A stretch of 28,582 nucleotides of DNA from Sphaerosporella brunnea (GCA_008704415.1 VXIS01000466.1:1-28582); one strand, 5' to 3'; shown: positions 1 through 8,916, counted from the first letter of the stretch. Numbers and translations are program-made. The notes: generated by a model from the sequence alone, not told the origin.

Positions 1-3000
1 AAAAGGCAGTTATGAACAAAGTTATGACTTTTGCCACATATTTCGGTCGGAAGTCAGGTAAAAAAGTCGTAGGTTACTAAACATGTCGCAGGTCATGGGC
101 AACACTAAATTTCCAGCCACAGCGGTGGTTTTAATAGCTTGTGCGCAATCAAAATTCACAGTAATCCTCAAACATGCTCTCCAATATGCTCTTTTCCCAC
201 AGATAAGCGCGCGTTTTTATATGGATGGTGATCACATTCATTGAGGTGGTCTGAATGGGATGAACCGGTCGCGTCTTGCAGTCTCACTTGATGGACGAAG
301 TTACCACCACGGCCAATGAGGCTATCCCTCACGTTATGCGCATTGCTTTCAGACATAGCGCTTGCAAACGCCCCAAGAATATTCTATCGTTCATTTCACA
401 ATGATACTTTGTATAGAACACAAGGAGATGTCCCACGTCCACTTCCGATTCTCCGATCCGGCTACGTTGTCCCTTCAAATCTGGCTGTGCAGACAGGATA
501 GGCGACGCCCATCAGTGCCTGCACTCCACTCGCTCAGCACAGTTTGGGTTCTTTGGGATAATGGGCTTAGGAAGCACGTCTTGTGGTTGGCGCTTAGTAT
601 AGGTGCGTAGGTGGACAGTGACAGCTCACAAGCACCCGCAAGACGCGTTCCATTCCTTCAGCCACCGCCCGACCCAGGCCCGGGACCACAGGAGCAGCGC
701 TTTGCTGTAATTCAGGTTCGCCTACAATGAGACGTCTGCACTTAGCAGCGTAGGTCTAGCTTCTCGTGATCGGATGAGTTTTTTGCTCGGTTTCACCATT
801 GCGTGGATTTTGAAGGCAGGATTTATTTGCGAGCGTTTGGGACCGGGGACAGCCAGCTGTGTCATCACGAAAGTGTCCCAATGCTGTAGCGCAAGCTCAC
901 TTTTCCAGGGCAGCTGATACCGGATGGCCCCTAGCCATAGCGCATGCAGCTGGCCGCAGCACAGCCGGCATTGTTTTGGGTAATCCAAGGTTTTCAATTC
1001 CATCGCCTGACTGTTTTGATTGGCTCGCGAGATTGCGCACGCGGTGGAAGCTTACATCTTATGTTATGGCGCGCATCTTGTTTAGTGGACACAAGACCGG
1101 CTTCCTCAGAGTTCTCACTCGCTCACCAGTCCATTCATTATCGTCAACAACTTCACCAACGGAGCACGCCGAACTGTTGGTACCATCGCTGCCTGCACCA
1201 TACCTACAGTTCCTGAAACAGGAGTACTCAACCGGGTTCAATCGGGTGAACGTGAGCGTTGGGAAGAAAGTCTTTCTCTGTTAACAACATCAGTCCGTTT
1301 CGAAGGTCTATTGGGTCCATCTTGCCTGGCCCAAGGCGGGCTTGCAGGTTCAAACAGTCATGGCGCGGACGGCAAATGTTGGCTTCTTTTAGGGCAAGCA
1401 TTTTCATCATCTGATATCCGTGCTGAGTAAGAAGACCAATCGCCTAATATATCCCGGGATAAGTACGTTGGTTTGGTTGTCGAAACGTGAATCGGGTTTT
1501 GTCTGCAGGCATGGACAAAATGCAGTCCGAAGTTGGCCGCCTATTGGCAAGTCCAGAGCGAGAAAATAGCTTTTGACGTGGTGTACGCTGTGGCCAATCA
1601 CAAGGTAAACCCACGCCGCATTGTTGATGGTGATTAGACGGGAACTATCTTCGTTCTCAGTGGTCCTTAATGCACTACATTTCTCGTTTAGCAAAGTCCA
1701 TTATTAACTTTGAAGATGAGTTGGTTCGCGGGAGCGCCACGCCGCCACCCCATAACAGGGCTTCGGCAATGTTATTTTATACTTGCAATGTTCGTTCATG
1801 CTCATTGCATGTGTGTGCTTCCCAGCGAGCGTACATTGACTGGCGCGAAACGCTTGCGGAGTAGCGCTGCCCTCATCTATATTTTACGGTTCGATGCGCC
1901 TGTTATTCGGTATGATTCAAACAAGTTTGTCGTGCAGCAGGTACGCTACTAGCATCACACAGGAACGCCACCTGGTAAAATGGACGATCTTTCAGTTTGC
2001 GGATTTGCTCAATCAAACCTCATGCTGGGTAATCACGGCCGCTGATTACTTCGATTCCAAACCCCAGCAAGCAGCAGAGGTGTGGAAGGACTGCAAAGTT
2101 GGTAACTTTGAGGTTTCCTGGCAGTACGTGTCCGGCGCCAACGTTGTATCTGAACTAGAAGAACGCGGGCCAGCGTATGCATCCGAGTCTCCACCTGCGA
2201 GCAATTTCGGATTTTGCCAATGTAGTATTAGTTGGTTTGAATGAGTTCAAATGAGAGAGTGCTGTGGCCGTACTCACTCTTCAAGAACTCGAAAAGACAA
2301 TGATTAAGCACAACCTAACGACAGGCTAAACGGCAGGTAAGGACGATGTTCCATTGAACATTGTGATTTCCACTGCTTTTGAACCGCTCCAGCCCTAGGC
2401 CAACGATTTTGAAGTTCAGCTTCCGGACCCGGTTCTGCCGGGCTAGGGGCAACCTTTGCAGACGTGTGGTTCTGCTTTCGGTCTTTTGTATGGTTCCTTT
2501 TCAATGGTTGGTCTTCTTCTGGTTGTTTTTTTCCCTCCCCGCTACGAGAATAGACTGGACGGGTATGATCTTTGCTGACACTGAGATCGAGAAAAAGAAA
2601 ACGAAAGTGAGATACAGATCCAACGTGAAGCCCCTACCCATCAATCCCCGCCGCCCGGTGTTCCAGGTCCCTGAGCATACGCTCAACCTGACAAATTTGT
2701 GAACCCGCCCCACACACAAGACCCTGCCTCGCCCAGGACTTCAGGAATTGTATGGCTTTGATGACATCATCTCCCAACGACGCCCTATTCTCCGTAATAG
2801 TGTATCGACCCCTGGGAGCTATTAGCAATGGTCTGATCTAGGTTCAGAGGACTGTCTCACCCACTGAACACACGCTCTGCTTCAGCGGACATTGCAGGAA
2901 CTGCCTGAAGTTCAACACCCATGCGTGGGAGGTCTCGTCGAAACAGACCACTGGACCCTTGATCCATTCTTGGATTCAGAAGTCTTGCATGTTGGAGAAT

Positions 3001-3095
3001 CCTTCAACGGGGAGTTGCTGAAAACGGTCCGCTGCATCAACTTGTAAACTCGCCGATTGGGCACTCAATCCTGCGGAGCAACCACCCAGCGATCA
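1..3095. other. Region without recognisable genes
   Basis: No frame here is long and none has a motif I recognise. The most protein-like stretch is an open frame on the plus strand at 1894-2244 (116 codons), but I see no start context, splice sites or family resemblance to support it. A weak match of about 60 bases exists between 139-205 and 10895-10955, sharing AAAATTCACARTAATYCT and a following ATGCTCTT. It may be a relic of a dispersed repeat. Confidence 0.4.
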
Positions 3096-3099
3096 GCGC

Positions 3100-3295
3100 T
3101 TCTAGTCCCGGGTTAGGCCCGCTGACCAAACCGAACTTGAGAAGGGGTATCCGGCGCCGGCCGGCACCATTCAGATATGCCAGACTTTGTTTACACCGGC
3201 CCGAACCTATCAGGCTTTCCGCATCATCGGCCCGACCTGACCCACTTCGTGGGGCCCGGTTTGACTGGCGGGCGTCCGGAATATTGACAGTCCTG
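3100..3295 (-). mobile_element. Truncated non-autonomous hAT element (CAGGRCTG family)
   Basis: Read on the minus strand, the element begins at 3295 with CAGGACTGTCAATATTCCGG, the same terminus as the elements at 14627-15131 and 24355-24892. The interior shares the GC-rich block CCCGACCTGACCCACTYCGTGGGGCC and the CCGGCCCGAACCT block with the 24-kb element. No opposite terminus can be found, so this is a one-ended remnant. Its inner limit near 3100 is where similarity to the 24-kb copy fades. The complete hAT element at 3306-3653 sits only two bases beyond its end once the TSD is counted. Confidence 0.6.
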
Positions 3296-3297
3296 CA

Positions 3298-3305
3298 ACT
3301 ACTAG
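3298..3305 (+). repeat. Target-site duplication ACTACTAG (left)
   Basis: Eight bases, ACTACTAG, directly before the CAGTG terminus at 3306. They are repeated exactly at 3654-3661. An 8-bp duplication is the hallmark of hAT transposition. Confidence 0.85.
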
Positions 3306-3653
3306 CAGTGTTCCTAGTAGCCAGCCCGACCGTCGGGCTGATGCTGGGCTGCATGGGCTGATCAAAAAGACGGGCGGGCTGTTTGGGCTGCAGCCCACGT
3401 CAGGCTGGCTTCCAGCGGATGCAGGGATCATGCGCTATGGGGAATGGAGCAACAGCAACACAGAAACACTCTTCCGTTTAAGACGTAACTAGGTCAAACT
3501 GATGGTTGCATGACAAGTTCACCTCAGTCGAAAGTGCTTGGCAGCCCGACACCCCAACAGCCAGCCCGTCGTGATTTTGAGACAGCCGGGCTGTTGCCTT
3601 TTGGCAGCTCGCCCGTACAGCCGGGCTTTTTGGGCCGGCTATTAGGAACACTG
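3306..3653. mobile_element. Complete non-autonomous hAT element, 348 bp
   Basis: Both ends carry the inverted terminal repeat (TIR) CAGTGTTCCTARTAGCCRGC. The arms match over 22 bases with two differences, and the element is flanked by the perfect 8-bp duplication ACTACTAG. The CAGTG start fits the hAT consensus YARNG. The interior is GC-rich with many AGCCCG/CGGGCT motifs, which are palindromic and typical of short hAT derivatives. At 348 bp it has no room for a transposase, so it must depend on an enzyme encoded elsewhere. The perfect duplication suggests a fairly recent insertion. It landed next to the end of the older hAT remnant at 3100-3295. Confidence 0.88.
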
Positions 3654-3661
3654 ACTACTAG
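3654..3661 (+). repeat. Target-site duplication ACTACTAG (right)
   Basis: Exact direct copy of 3298-3305, directly after the right terminus of the 348-bp hAT element. Confidence 0.85.
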
Positions 3662-3879
3662 TAAATATATTACTTCTGCAGATGTGTCATAATGTGATGA
3701 TTCCAAGATAATCCGCGGCCTTTCCGCTGCTGCGTCAACTCGAGAAATAACGGGCTCCCACCAGTAATGTGAGGCCGTGCACACAAATTCGAATAGTGAC
3801 CAACGGTGTTGAATGTGCTCTATCTTGCTGCTGCCCTATCCGGAATATCAGGCAAGCCATCCAGGGCCGGCCGTCGAAA

Positions 3880-4080
3880 TCGTCTGACGTTGATGTTTCT
3901 CACAGTGCAGTACGACCAGTACTGAGCGCGGACCGGACCCGGATCACATCATGCAGTCCAGTCTGAGAGATTGCCTGGGACCAGGAGTCCTTTGGTGCGG
4001 TATGGATTGGACCGCCTGCAGACAATCCAGTGAACTGCATACTTTCTGGAGAGCAATGTATTACAAAGGATTTTATATGC
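3880..4080. repeat. Dispersed repeat, copy 1 (pair with 15865-16045)
   Basis: Roughly 200 bases align to 15865-16045 in the same orientation. Shared blocks include GAGCGCGGAC, CATGCAGTCC, the GAGAGATYGCCTG stretch and an AATGAATTACA/ATGTATTACA...GATTTTATAT stretch. On the minus strand both copies keep one frame open over the motif SQAIS-x-TGLH followed by SAL-x-TGRA. That suggests a once-coding sequence rather than pure noise. I do not recognise the protein. This copy runs straight into the 159-bp tandem repeat. Confidence 0.6.
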
Positions 4081-4478
4081 CAACTGCCCTCACCGGCCAT
4101 ATAGTTAATCGGCAGACCTGGATTGCTGTTACTCACAATGGAATGAGCTCCAACTCGCAAATATAGGTTGTTAGATGACGCTTTTTCTCCCTCAGTTCCG
4201 AGATTGATCCCCCCATAGATGGATGTTGTGTGGGCTGGTCCCTCAGAAGTCTTATGGCTTGTCCGGATGAAAAATCGCTGGATGCTGTTACTCTCAATGG
4301 AATGAGCTGAAACTCGCAAATATAGGGCATTAGAGGATCCTCTTTCTCCATCTGTTGTCAGATTTATCCCCCCTTCGATGGATGTTGTGTGGCGTGGCCG
4401 CGCAGTGGTCCTATGGCTTGTCCGGATCAAAGATAGCTGCACGCTGTTACTCTCAGTCGAATGAGCTGCAACTCGCAA
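3900..4478 (-). CDS. Hypothetical repeat protein with 53-residue repeats
   Basis: This 192-codon frame is the translation of the tandem repeat plus the dispersed repeat beside it. The repeats occupy about residues 1-150 and carry conserved blocks LYLRV, AHSI, SNS, IRTSH, HTTSI and GGINL. The C-terminal part reads SQAIS...TGLH...SAL and is matched in frame by the copy near 15.9 kb. I recognise no domain. There is no signal peptide, membrane segment or obvious promoter. The frame may be open only because the repeat units are young and a multiple of three long. The start is arbitrary: the frame may extend upstream through a spliced exon. I regard it as a candidate, not an established gene. Confidence 0.25.
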   Translation of the reverse strand: MRVAAHSTESNSVQLSLIRTSHRTTARPRHTTSIEGGINLTTDGERGSSNALYLRVSAHSIESNSIQRFFIRTSHKTSEGPAHTTSIYGGINLGTEGEKASSNNLYLRVGAHSIVSNSNPGLPINYMAGEGSWHIKSFVIHCSPESMQFTGLSAGGPIHTAPKDSWSQAISQTGLHDVIRVRSALSTGRTAL

Positions 4479-4620
4479 ATATAGGGCATTAGAGGACGCT
4501 CTTTCTCCCTATGTTGTCAGATTTATCCCCCCATCGATAGATGTTGTGTGGGCTGGCCCCGAAGAGAAGCCAAAGTGGCTGAAAGCTGATACTCTCAATG
4601 GAATGAGCTTAAACTCAGAA
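4125..4620. repeat. 159-bp tandem repeat, three units plus a shortened fourth
   Basis: The motif GCTGTTACTCWCAATGGAAT recurs at 4125, 4284, 4443 and 4585, giving periods of 159, 159 and 142 bases. Each unit also contains AACTCGCAAATATAGG, a CTTTCTCCCT block and GATGTTGTGTGG. The first two periods are multiples of three, so an open minus-strand frame (4478 to 3900, 192 codons) reads through as a 53-residue repeat. That unit has conserved LYLRV, AHSI-x-SNS, IRTSH, HTTSI-x-GGIN and SSN segments. The last period is not a multiple of three. Frame conservation could reflect coding or simply recent duplication. Confidence 0.8.
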
Positions 4621-4719
4621 ATATTGGACGGGGTCTGGTGCCACAGAAAATACATAGAAAAAACGCAGCGGTGTTTTCGTGCTCGCAAAATCCTTCGATC
4701 GAGTTATCCATCGTGTTTG

Positions 4720-5050
4720 ATATGGGCAGACGCGGCCGTGAGTTGTAGAGGTGCAAGACCAAGAAGCCTCGCCAACCAGGGGAAGGCCAGCGCCGAGACG
4801 CTATTCGTCACAGTCTTAGTCCACGTCGGTAACGGGATGGCCGGCGGAAGTCTCAAGCACTGCAGCACACACGTGGGTAGTAGAGGTGGAAGACATCGGG
4901 TCTCTGCAGGAGGCTCTGCAACCAGAGGAGGCCAGCGCAGAGCTTCCATCTTCATCCACATCGGTAACAGCATGGCCGGCTAAAGTCTTGATTGTGATAG
5001 TGCGGGCGGGATTCTGCAGCCGTCGCATTGACGGTTGGCAGTCTGCTCAT
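4720..5050 (-). pseudogene. Copy D of the unrecognised family (C-terminal part only)
   Basis: Reading leftwards from an ATG at 5050, the sequence matches copy B over MRRLQNPARTITI / MPLRNPVNITN and then the hallmark block GH-[AP]-VTDVD. The block occurs twice, because a 135-bp (45-codon) segment is duplicated in tandem. The second unit (GHPVTDVD) continues with a stop codon, DCDE, another stop and GAGL, aligning with QECDKWTLCAGL in copy B. The two in-frame stops mean this frame is broken. No part of the family's N-terminal half is present. On the right the copy meets a GC-rich patch with ACGAG-type runs. Function is unknown. Confidence 0.6.
4745..5014. repeat. 135-bp tandem duplication inside family copy D
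   Basis: GTAGAGGTG at 4745 recurs at 4880, and ATGGCCGGC followed by AAGTCT recurs with nearly the same spacing. The period is about 135 bases, or 45 codons. The two units differ at many bases, so the duplication is old. Copies B and C have a single unit at this place. Confidence 0.6.
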
Positions 5051-5059
5051 GTAGTGCTT

Positions 5060-5180
5060 GGCACGAGACGAGACAAGACGAGATTTGAACACGGCCCGGG
5101 ATTTCTCGTCCCGTGGAGAGAAAGGTCTCGCGGGCCCAGGACATGCACATCGGGCCCGGGCGAGTACCCGGGCCTACCAT
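5060..5180. other. GC-rich patch with ACGAG runs and CCCGGG palindromes
   Basis: The patch begins with GCACGAGACGAGACAAGACG. The segment CCCGGGATTTCTCGTCYCGT (5095-5114) recurs in the same orientation at 6031-6050, and AGTACCCGGGCCT recurs at 5994-6006. The order of the two motifs is swapped between the sites. I suspect remnants of one small element but cannot define its ends. Confidence 0.35.
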
Positions 5181-5585
5181 GCACGTGAGGCCTTGGAGTG
5201 GAGTTCGGTGGTGTGGAGAGGAGTTCGGTCGTTCAATTTAAATGCTATTACTCTAGACATCGTCCTCCCCAGCTGCCGATTCGCCCTCGTTCACCCAGTC
5301 TACCACTTCGTCTTCGCGCTCCCATTGTTCCACATCTGGCTGTGCGAGCCGATTCTTCACAAGAAGAAGGATGTTCGGGGTGCTGTCCCCCAGCCTGTTT
5401 CAATTTCTGGTAATAATATTACCTGTTCATAGGCCTCCCAACAATCACTCGGTCAGCAAAAAAAATTCAGGGGAATATCTGCGCGAGAGAATAGCGTTTC
5501 AGCTAGTACACTACTGGCGGGTATTGACCAATAGTGCCGAGCCGTGTCTGCCAAACCCTGGGGATAGCGTTGAATAAATACTTAC

Positions 5586-5697
5586 TCCAGTTTCCTGCAA
5601 TACGTTGCATCAATTCCTTTTTCAAAGCGCCGGAATCTTGGGGCCCCGCATCTTGAGGCTCGGCGATGGGGTCGGGGTCAGTCAAATTGAAGCGCAA
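5586..5697 (-). CDS. Possible exon of an unrecognised gene
   Basis: On the minus strand an open frame of ordinary, non-repetitive composition (RFNLTDPDPIAEPQ...ALKKELMQRIAGNW) runs into a consensus fungal 5' splice site, GTAAGT, at 5585-5580. The frame stays open upstream for at least 20 more codons, past a possible acceptor near 5715, so the start is undefined. I could not choose an acceptor for the downstream intron with confidence. No domain is recognised. The evidence is the splice donor plus plausible amino-acid composition only. Confidence 0.22.
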
Positions 5698-6304
5698 CGC
5701 ACGCAGTTGAGGCCGGTGTACTGGTGAAATGTACAGATTGTGGAGGAAAAATCTTTGTGTGCGTGCCCGTGTTCAACTGTAGGATGAGACGCGGGACGTT
5801 TGGTGGTGAACGTGTCATCAGAAGAAGAAAGGAAGAAAGCAAGCTATCTACCGCGCCCGAACCTTAGATCCTGTTCTTGCCTCACTTTCGTGCACTCAAC
5901 CCTACATCCGAAGGCTGTATCAACGGATGGCCAACGGATCACGGCACACGGATCTATTCAACACGCATAGTACATCATAACTTATCACTCACCAGTACCC
6001 GGGCCTGATTGCCGCCTGATCAGATCCGTCCCGGGATTTCTCGTCTCGTCCAGAAAAAACGTTCCTCTCGTCATTTAGACCTGCCAAACACTATGCTCAT
6101 ATTCCGCACTAGCTTTGGCGATGACCTGATTGACCGTGTTCGTGCAGCTGAGCACAACGCCATCTTACTTGGGTTCTCTCTGGGAGCTGATTCTTCTGCC
6201 GTAGGTAAATGAATTCTTGGGTTCCAGCTGTCAGTAACCACAGCTCCGGGTTTTTCGTCAAGTGCCCTTCTTTTCGCTCTCTGGCCACAGCAGCTGCAGT
6301 TTTT

Positions 6305-6568
6305 TTATGCCCACACCTCAGGCTTTTGGTGAGCTACGAATCGTTTCTCTTGTGATGCGTTGAACCATTTTTGAAGCTCCAGTTGCCTTAACACCCACAA
6401 CTCCAGGGTCTGTCGCTGCACCATCTTGTCCGTTGCAACTCTGCCTGAATATGCTGACAGCTCTTGGTCCACGCTGCTCAAGCTTTCGGCCGTAGCAGCT
6501 CCAGCTGTGTGTGTCCACAGCTCCGCGTCGGCGCTGCACAATCGTGTCGATAGCAGCTCGTTTTCCAA
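6305..6568 (-). other. Degenerate short tandem repeat with CAGCTC/GAGCTG motifs
   Basis: The plus strand repeats CACAGCTCC, GCAGCTCC and CACAACTCC at irregular spacings, many near 36-42 bases. The minus strand stays open for 87 codons, with degenerate units beginning ELL, ELW, ESL, ELS, LEL. This may be a decayed minisatellite or a coiled-coil-type repeat. I see no family resemblance and do not call it a gene. Confidence 0.3.
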
Positions 6569-6724
6569 CCTTCGTCGCTGCTTCCCTTTTTTGAGGATAT
6601 CCTTTCTTACGCGGGTGGCAATACTGCTAGCAATACAAAAAGTTCAATTTGCCAATCACAGATCCGGGACAGGCAGTGTTTTCAGATGCTCACAGTGTGA
6701 ACTAGATGACAATCAATTTCAATT

Positions 6725-6789
6725 ACGGTCGCTCAGACGGGCGTTTTTTACTTGGATATCCGAATTTTCAACCGGCTGATTATCGATGT
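6725..6789 (+). mobile_element. Fragment of the 150-bp miniature element family
   Basis: About 62 of these bases match the reverse complement of the right half of the element at 9785-9934. The match includes GCTCAGACGGGCGTTTTT and GGATATCCGAATTTTCAACC. Only one terminus is present. The fragment joins directly to a hAT-type end at 6790. Confidence 0.65.
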
Positions 6790-6825
6790 CCCGCGCCCCG
6801 ACCCGTTGCACCGTGCACCGCTCTA
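6790..6825 (-). mobile_element. Solo end of the TAGAG-type hAT element
   Basis: Read on the minus strand from 6825 it starts TAGAGCGGTGCACGG and continues to ACGGGTCGGGGCGCG. This matches the right terminus of the complete element at 7726-8038. The partner end is missing. It marks the downstream limit of family copy A. Confidence 0.55.
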
Positions 6826-7306
6826 GGTATCTCCTCGAGCGAGTATGACCGGGGTCGGCAGCTCATCATCTGGCAGCCGACCGAAGTGCGTATCTTGCGG
6901 ACGCTGACAAGAGCGTGAACCTGGGCAGTAAGAGGCGCAGGGGCCCTCACAATGCGGTGCGCGGGGTGTGGGGCGTGCGCTTCCGGCTCCTCAGGTTCTT
7001 GAATCGGGGGTGGCACTGGACCGGTGTTGTCTTGACCATCGTTGCCTTGTCCTCGATCCTCCACGGCGTCCGGCACGGCCCGTACGTAAATGAACTGGTT
7101 CGTTGTGGTCACTGTGAGCGTGGTGACCGTTCCGCACGTCACGCTGGCACGGTTGGAAGAGACCTCAGACTCGTTCCTGGCATTCTCCATAGCTTTGTCA
7201 ACCGAGTCAGTGCAAGATAGCACCATCCGCGAGCTGTCTTTGTGAGTGCGCACCACGTGCCCGTCGAGGTGTTCATTGAGTTCTTGCAACGCATGCCGAC
7301 CAAGAC

Positions 7307-7309
7307 CTA
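7307..7309 (-). other. Premature TAG in family copy A
   Basis: The minus-strand codon is TAG, while the aligned codon in copy B is GAG. A single G-to-T change explains it. Homology continues on the far side. Confidence 0.55.
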
Positions 7310-7717
7310 CACGGCATTGTCCTCGCAGTCGGCGAATGGAGAAAACAGAAGCTTTTGCTTGACCTGCATCTCTGCAGTGTCACGCACCGCATCGAGATCA
7401 TTCAGGTCGTTAAGCGCAGAGATCGCTCTCTCACCCTCAGCCTGCAGCAGGTGTCCCACGACCTTCACGCGGAACAGCATCTGAAAAAGTGCGTTGGTAT
7501 TGCACTTCGCGGCGTATGGGAGCCCGAGCTGGTAACGAAGCAGGCGAAGGGGAGCGGCAGGAGCAGCAGCAGGGCGGGCAGCCTCGACGAGGGCGCAGGA
7601 CACTTCGATTGTCCGTCTGTCATCGAACTGAATCTTCACGCGACGAGTACCAAGACCCGCATACGCTGCCTTGAACACTGCGCATCTGCGAAGGGTGGTG
7701 AATGTAGCCGCCAGGAT

Positions 7718-7725
7718 CTGACGGT
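7718..7725 (+). repeat. Target-site duplication CTGACGGT (left)
   Basis: Eight bases before the TAGAG terminus at 7726. They match CTGACTGT at 8039-8046 at seven of eight positions. Confidence 0.7.
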
Positions 7726-7850
7726 TAGAGCTGTGCGCGGGTCGGGGCGCCCCGACGGGGCACGAGGCTCGACGAGGCGGAGGAAGCCTCGCCGCGCCCC
7801 GGCCACCTCGTCGCTGCCCGGCCACCCCTTCGCTGCTCCGGCCGCCCCGT

Positions 7851-7884
7851 CGGGAGCATCGGGAGGATCCTCCCGATGCTCCCG
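7851..7884. repeat. Perfect 34-bp palindrome
   Basis: The left half CGGGAGCATCGGGAGGA is followed at once by its reverse complement, centred on GGATCC. It would form a 17-bp-stem hairpin without a loop. It sits near the middle of the 313-bp hAT element. Confidence 0.9.
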
Positions 7885-7910
7885 AAACACAACGCCGCGG
7901 TTATGCCCCG

Positions 7911-8026
7911 TCACACCCCGATGACCCCGCCCAACCCCGATCACCCCGTCGCGCCCCGGTGCACCCCGCGGTGCCCCGGCCCACCTCGCCGCACCCCGCC
8001 CGTCCGCGCCCCGACCCGTCGCCCCG
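7911..8026 (+). repeat. CCCCG-rich minisatellite inside the hAT element
   Basis: CCCCG or CACCCCG recurs about every 8-11 bases in a degenerate array (for example ACCCCGATGACCCCGCCCA). It is part of the hAT interior, not a separate locus. Confidence 0.6.
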
Positions 8027-8038
8027 TGCACAGCTCTA

Positions 8039-8046
8039 CTGACTGT
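8039..8046 (+). repeat. Target-site duplication CTGACTGT (right)
   Basis: Follows the right terminus of the 313-bp hAT element and matches the left copy at seven of eight bases. Confidence 0.7.
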
Positions 8047-8199
8047 TTGGCTGGGGGGCAAGGCACTGCTGCAGCCTCAGCGCGTTGCCAACCAAGTTGA
8101 GGGTGTAGCCGGGATAGTTCATTTTGCTGACGTAAATCAAAGCTGAGCGCAGGCGCACATGGAAGAAGAGGATCATACTGCGGTGGTTGTTAGTGGAGG

Positions 8200-8216
8200 T
8201 TAGGGTTAGGTAGGGA
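8200..8216 (+). other. Short telomere-like run (TTAGGGTTAGG)
   Basis: GGTTAGGGTTAGGTAGGG lies in the 5' flank of copy A. The aligned flank of copy B has no such repeat, so this is probably drift in a C-rich leader rather than a healed chromosome end. Confidence 0.4.
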
Positions 8217-8219
8217 GGG

Positions 8220-8916
8220 CGCTTACTGTTCGCCTGTTCACTGGGCTGCGATCCGGTTGGTCAGGGAGTCGATGTGCGCTTGGATTGCAGTCGTCATGTC
8301 GCCATGGTGGATGCGCTGTTGGGCTTCGCAGTCCTGCTGGGTGGCTGACTTTCCATTCTTGGTCGGTTGGCAGGTGTCGATGCGGCGACGGAGATGCGAT
8401 AGATAGAAGATAGATGGGAGGTTGTGGGGAGATGGTTGCTGTTGGGTGTGCATTATAAAATTTTCAACACCAAGGCTCCGTCACTGCGATATACTCTAAC
8501 CCTAGTGCCTATGTGTATCGGGTGCTACCACTCTCGGCGCTGAAGGAAGCGATTTCGCTAAAGCAAGAAATGCTTTCGGTGGAGAGAGAGCTGCTTCCAG
8601 CAAGGAGAAATCTTCTTTCACCGACAACAGACCTTCTTCCGCCGAAGTGAGAGACCAGAAGAGAGCACAATATATGAGGTCTTGCATCGCTCTTCGTGGG
8701 CCTGTGGTTATTTCTTCATGGGTTAGAAGTTTTTACGCAAATTGGCTGCTGGCCCGACGGGAACCTCATGTCAAGACCCATGTCTCCTAGCTGTCGGACA
8801 ACTCGTCTTACCGCGCTCATACTTAACTTCGCCTTCGTACATTTCCTTGGAAGGCTCTAGCGCCCGGTAGTAGGTCCCTATAGACTCAGGCGGTAGCATA
8901 GTCTCTTCTCCTCTAC
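8220..8916. other. Stretch without recognisable features
   Basis: This is the region upstream of copy A on the minus strand. I see no convincing coding frame, RNA or repeat in it. Confidence 0.4.

Larger units (their letters stand above)
7726..8038. mobile_element. Non-autonomous hAT element, 313 bp, inserted in copy A
   Basis: The left end begins TAGAGCTGTGC and the right end, read inward, begins TAGAGCTGTGCACGG. Both fit the hAT consensus YARNG. Both arms then reach a GGGTCGGGGCG block, offset by a few bases. Flanking 8-mers CTGACGGT and CTGACTGT form the duplication. The interior is extremely GC-rich. It holds a perfect 34-bp palindrome and a minisatellite-like series of CCCCG units on the plus strand. 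It lies inside codon 46 of copy A. Removing it and one duplication restores gap-free alignment with copy B, which independently supports both boundaries. Confidence 0.85.
6826..8176 (-). pseudogene. Copy A of the unrecognised family, split by a hAT element
   Basis: Starts at the ATG at 8176-8174, chosen because it aligns with the ATG of copy B at 11270 and because the 5' flanks also align (shared AGGCRAACAGTAA and AACCACCGCRGYATG). Codons 1-46 are open, and then a 313-bp hAT element interrupts. Past it the frame continues at ILAATF and runs to a TAG at 7309-7307, where copy B has GAG (NAV-stop-VLV against NALEVLV). The remaining homology lies in another frame, with SSRM, LSCTDSVDKA and VTCGTVTT blocks, and ends in a proline-rich stretch. 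Other landmarks are a FDDRRT block and an NTNALFQMLF block. The predicted region is mostly helical, with no signal peptide. Function is unknown. The insertion, nonsense codon and frame change make it a pseudogene as it stands. Confidence 0.7.

Noticed and set aside
4745..4765. TAGAGGTGCAAGACC as a hAT terminus
   Set aside because: It is part of the repeated family-D module (also at 4880) and has a counterpart in copy B; no partner end or target duplication.
8200..8216. Telomere-like run as evidence of a healed chromosome end
   Set aside because: Only about two units long, and the aligned copy B leader shows that the surrounding sequence is continuous family flank.
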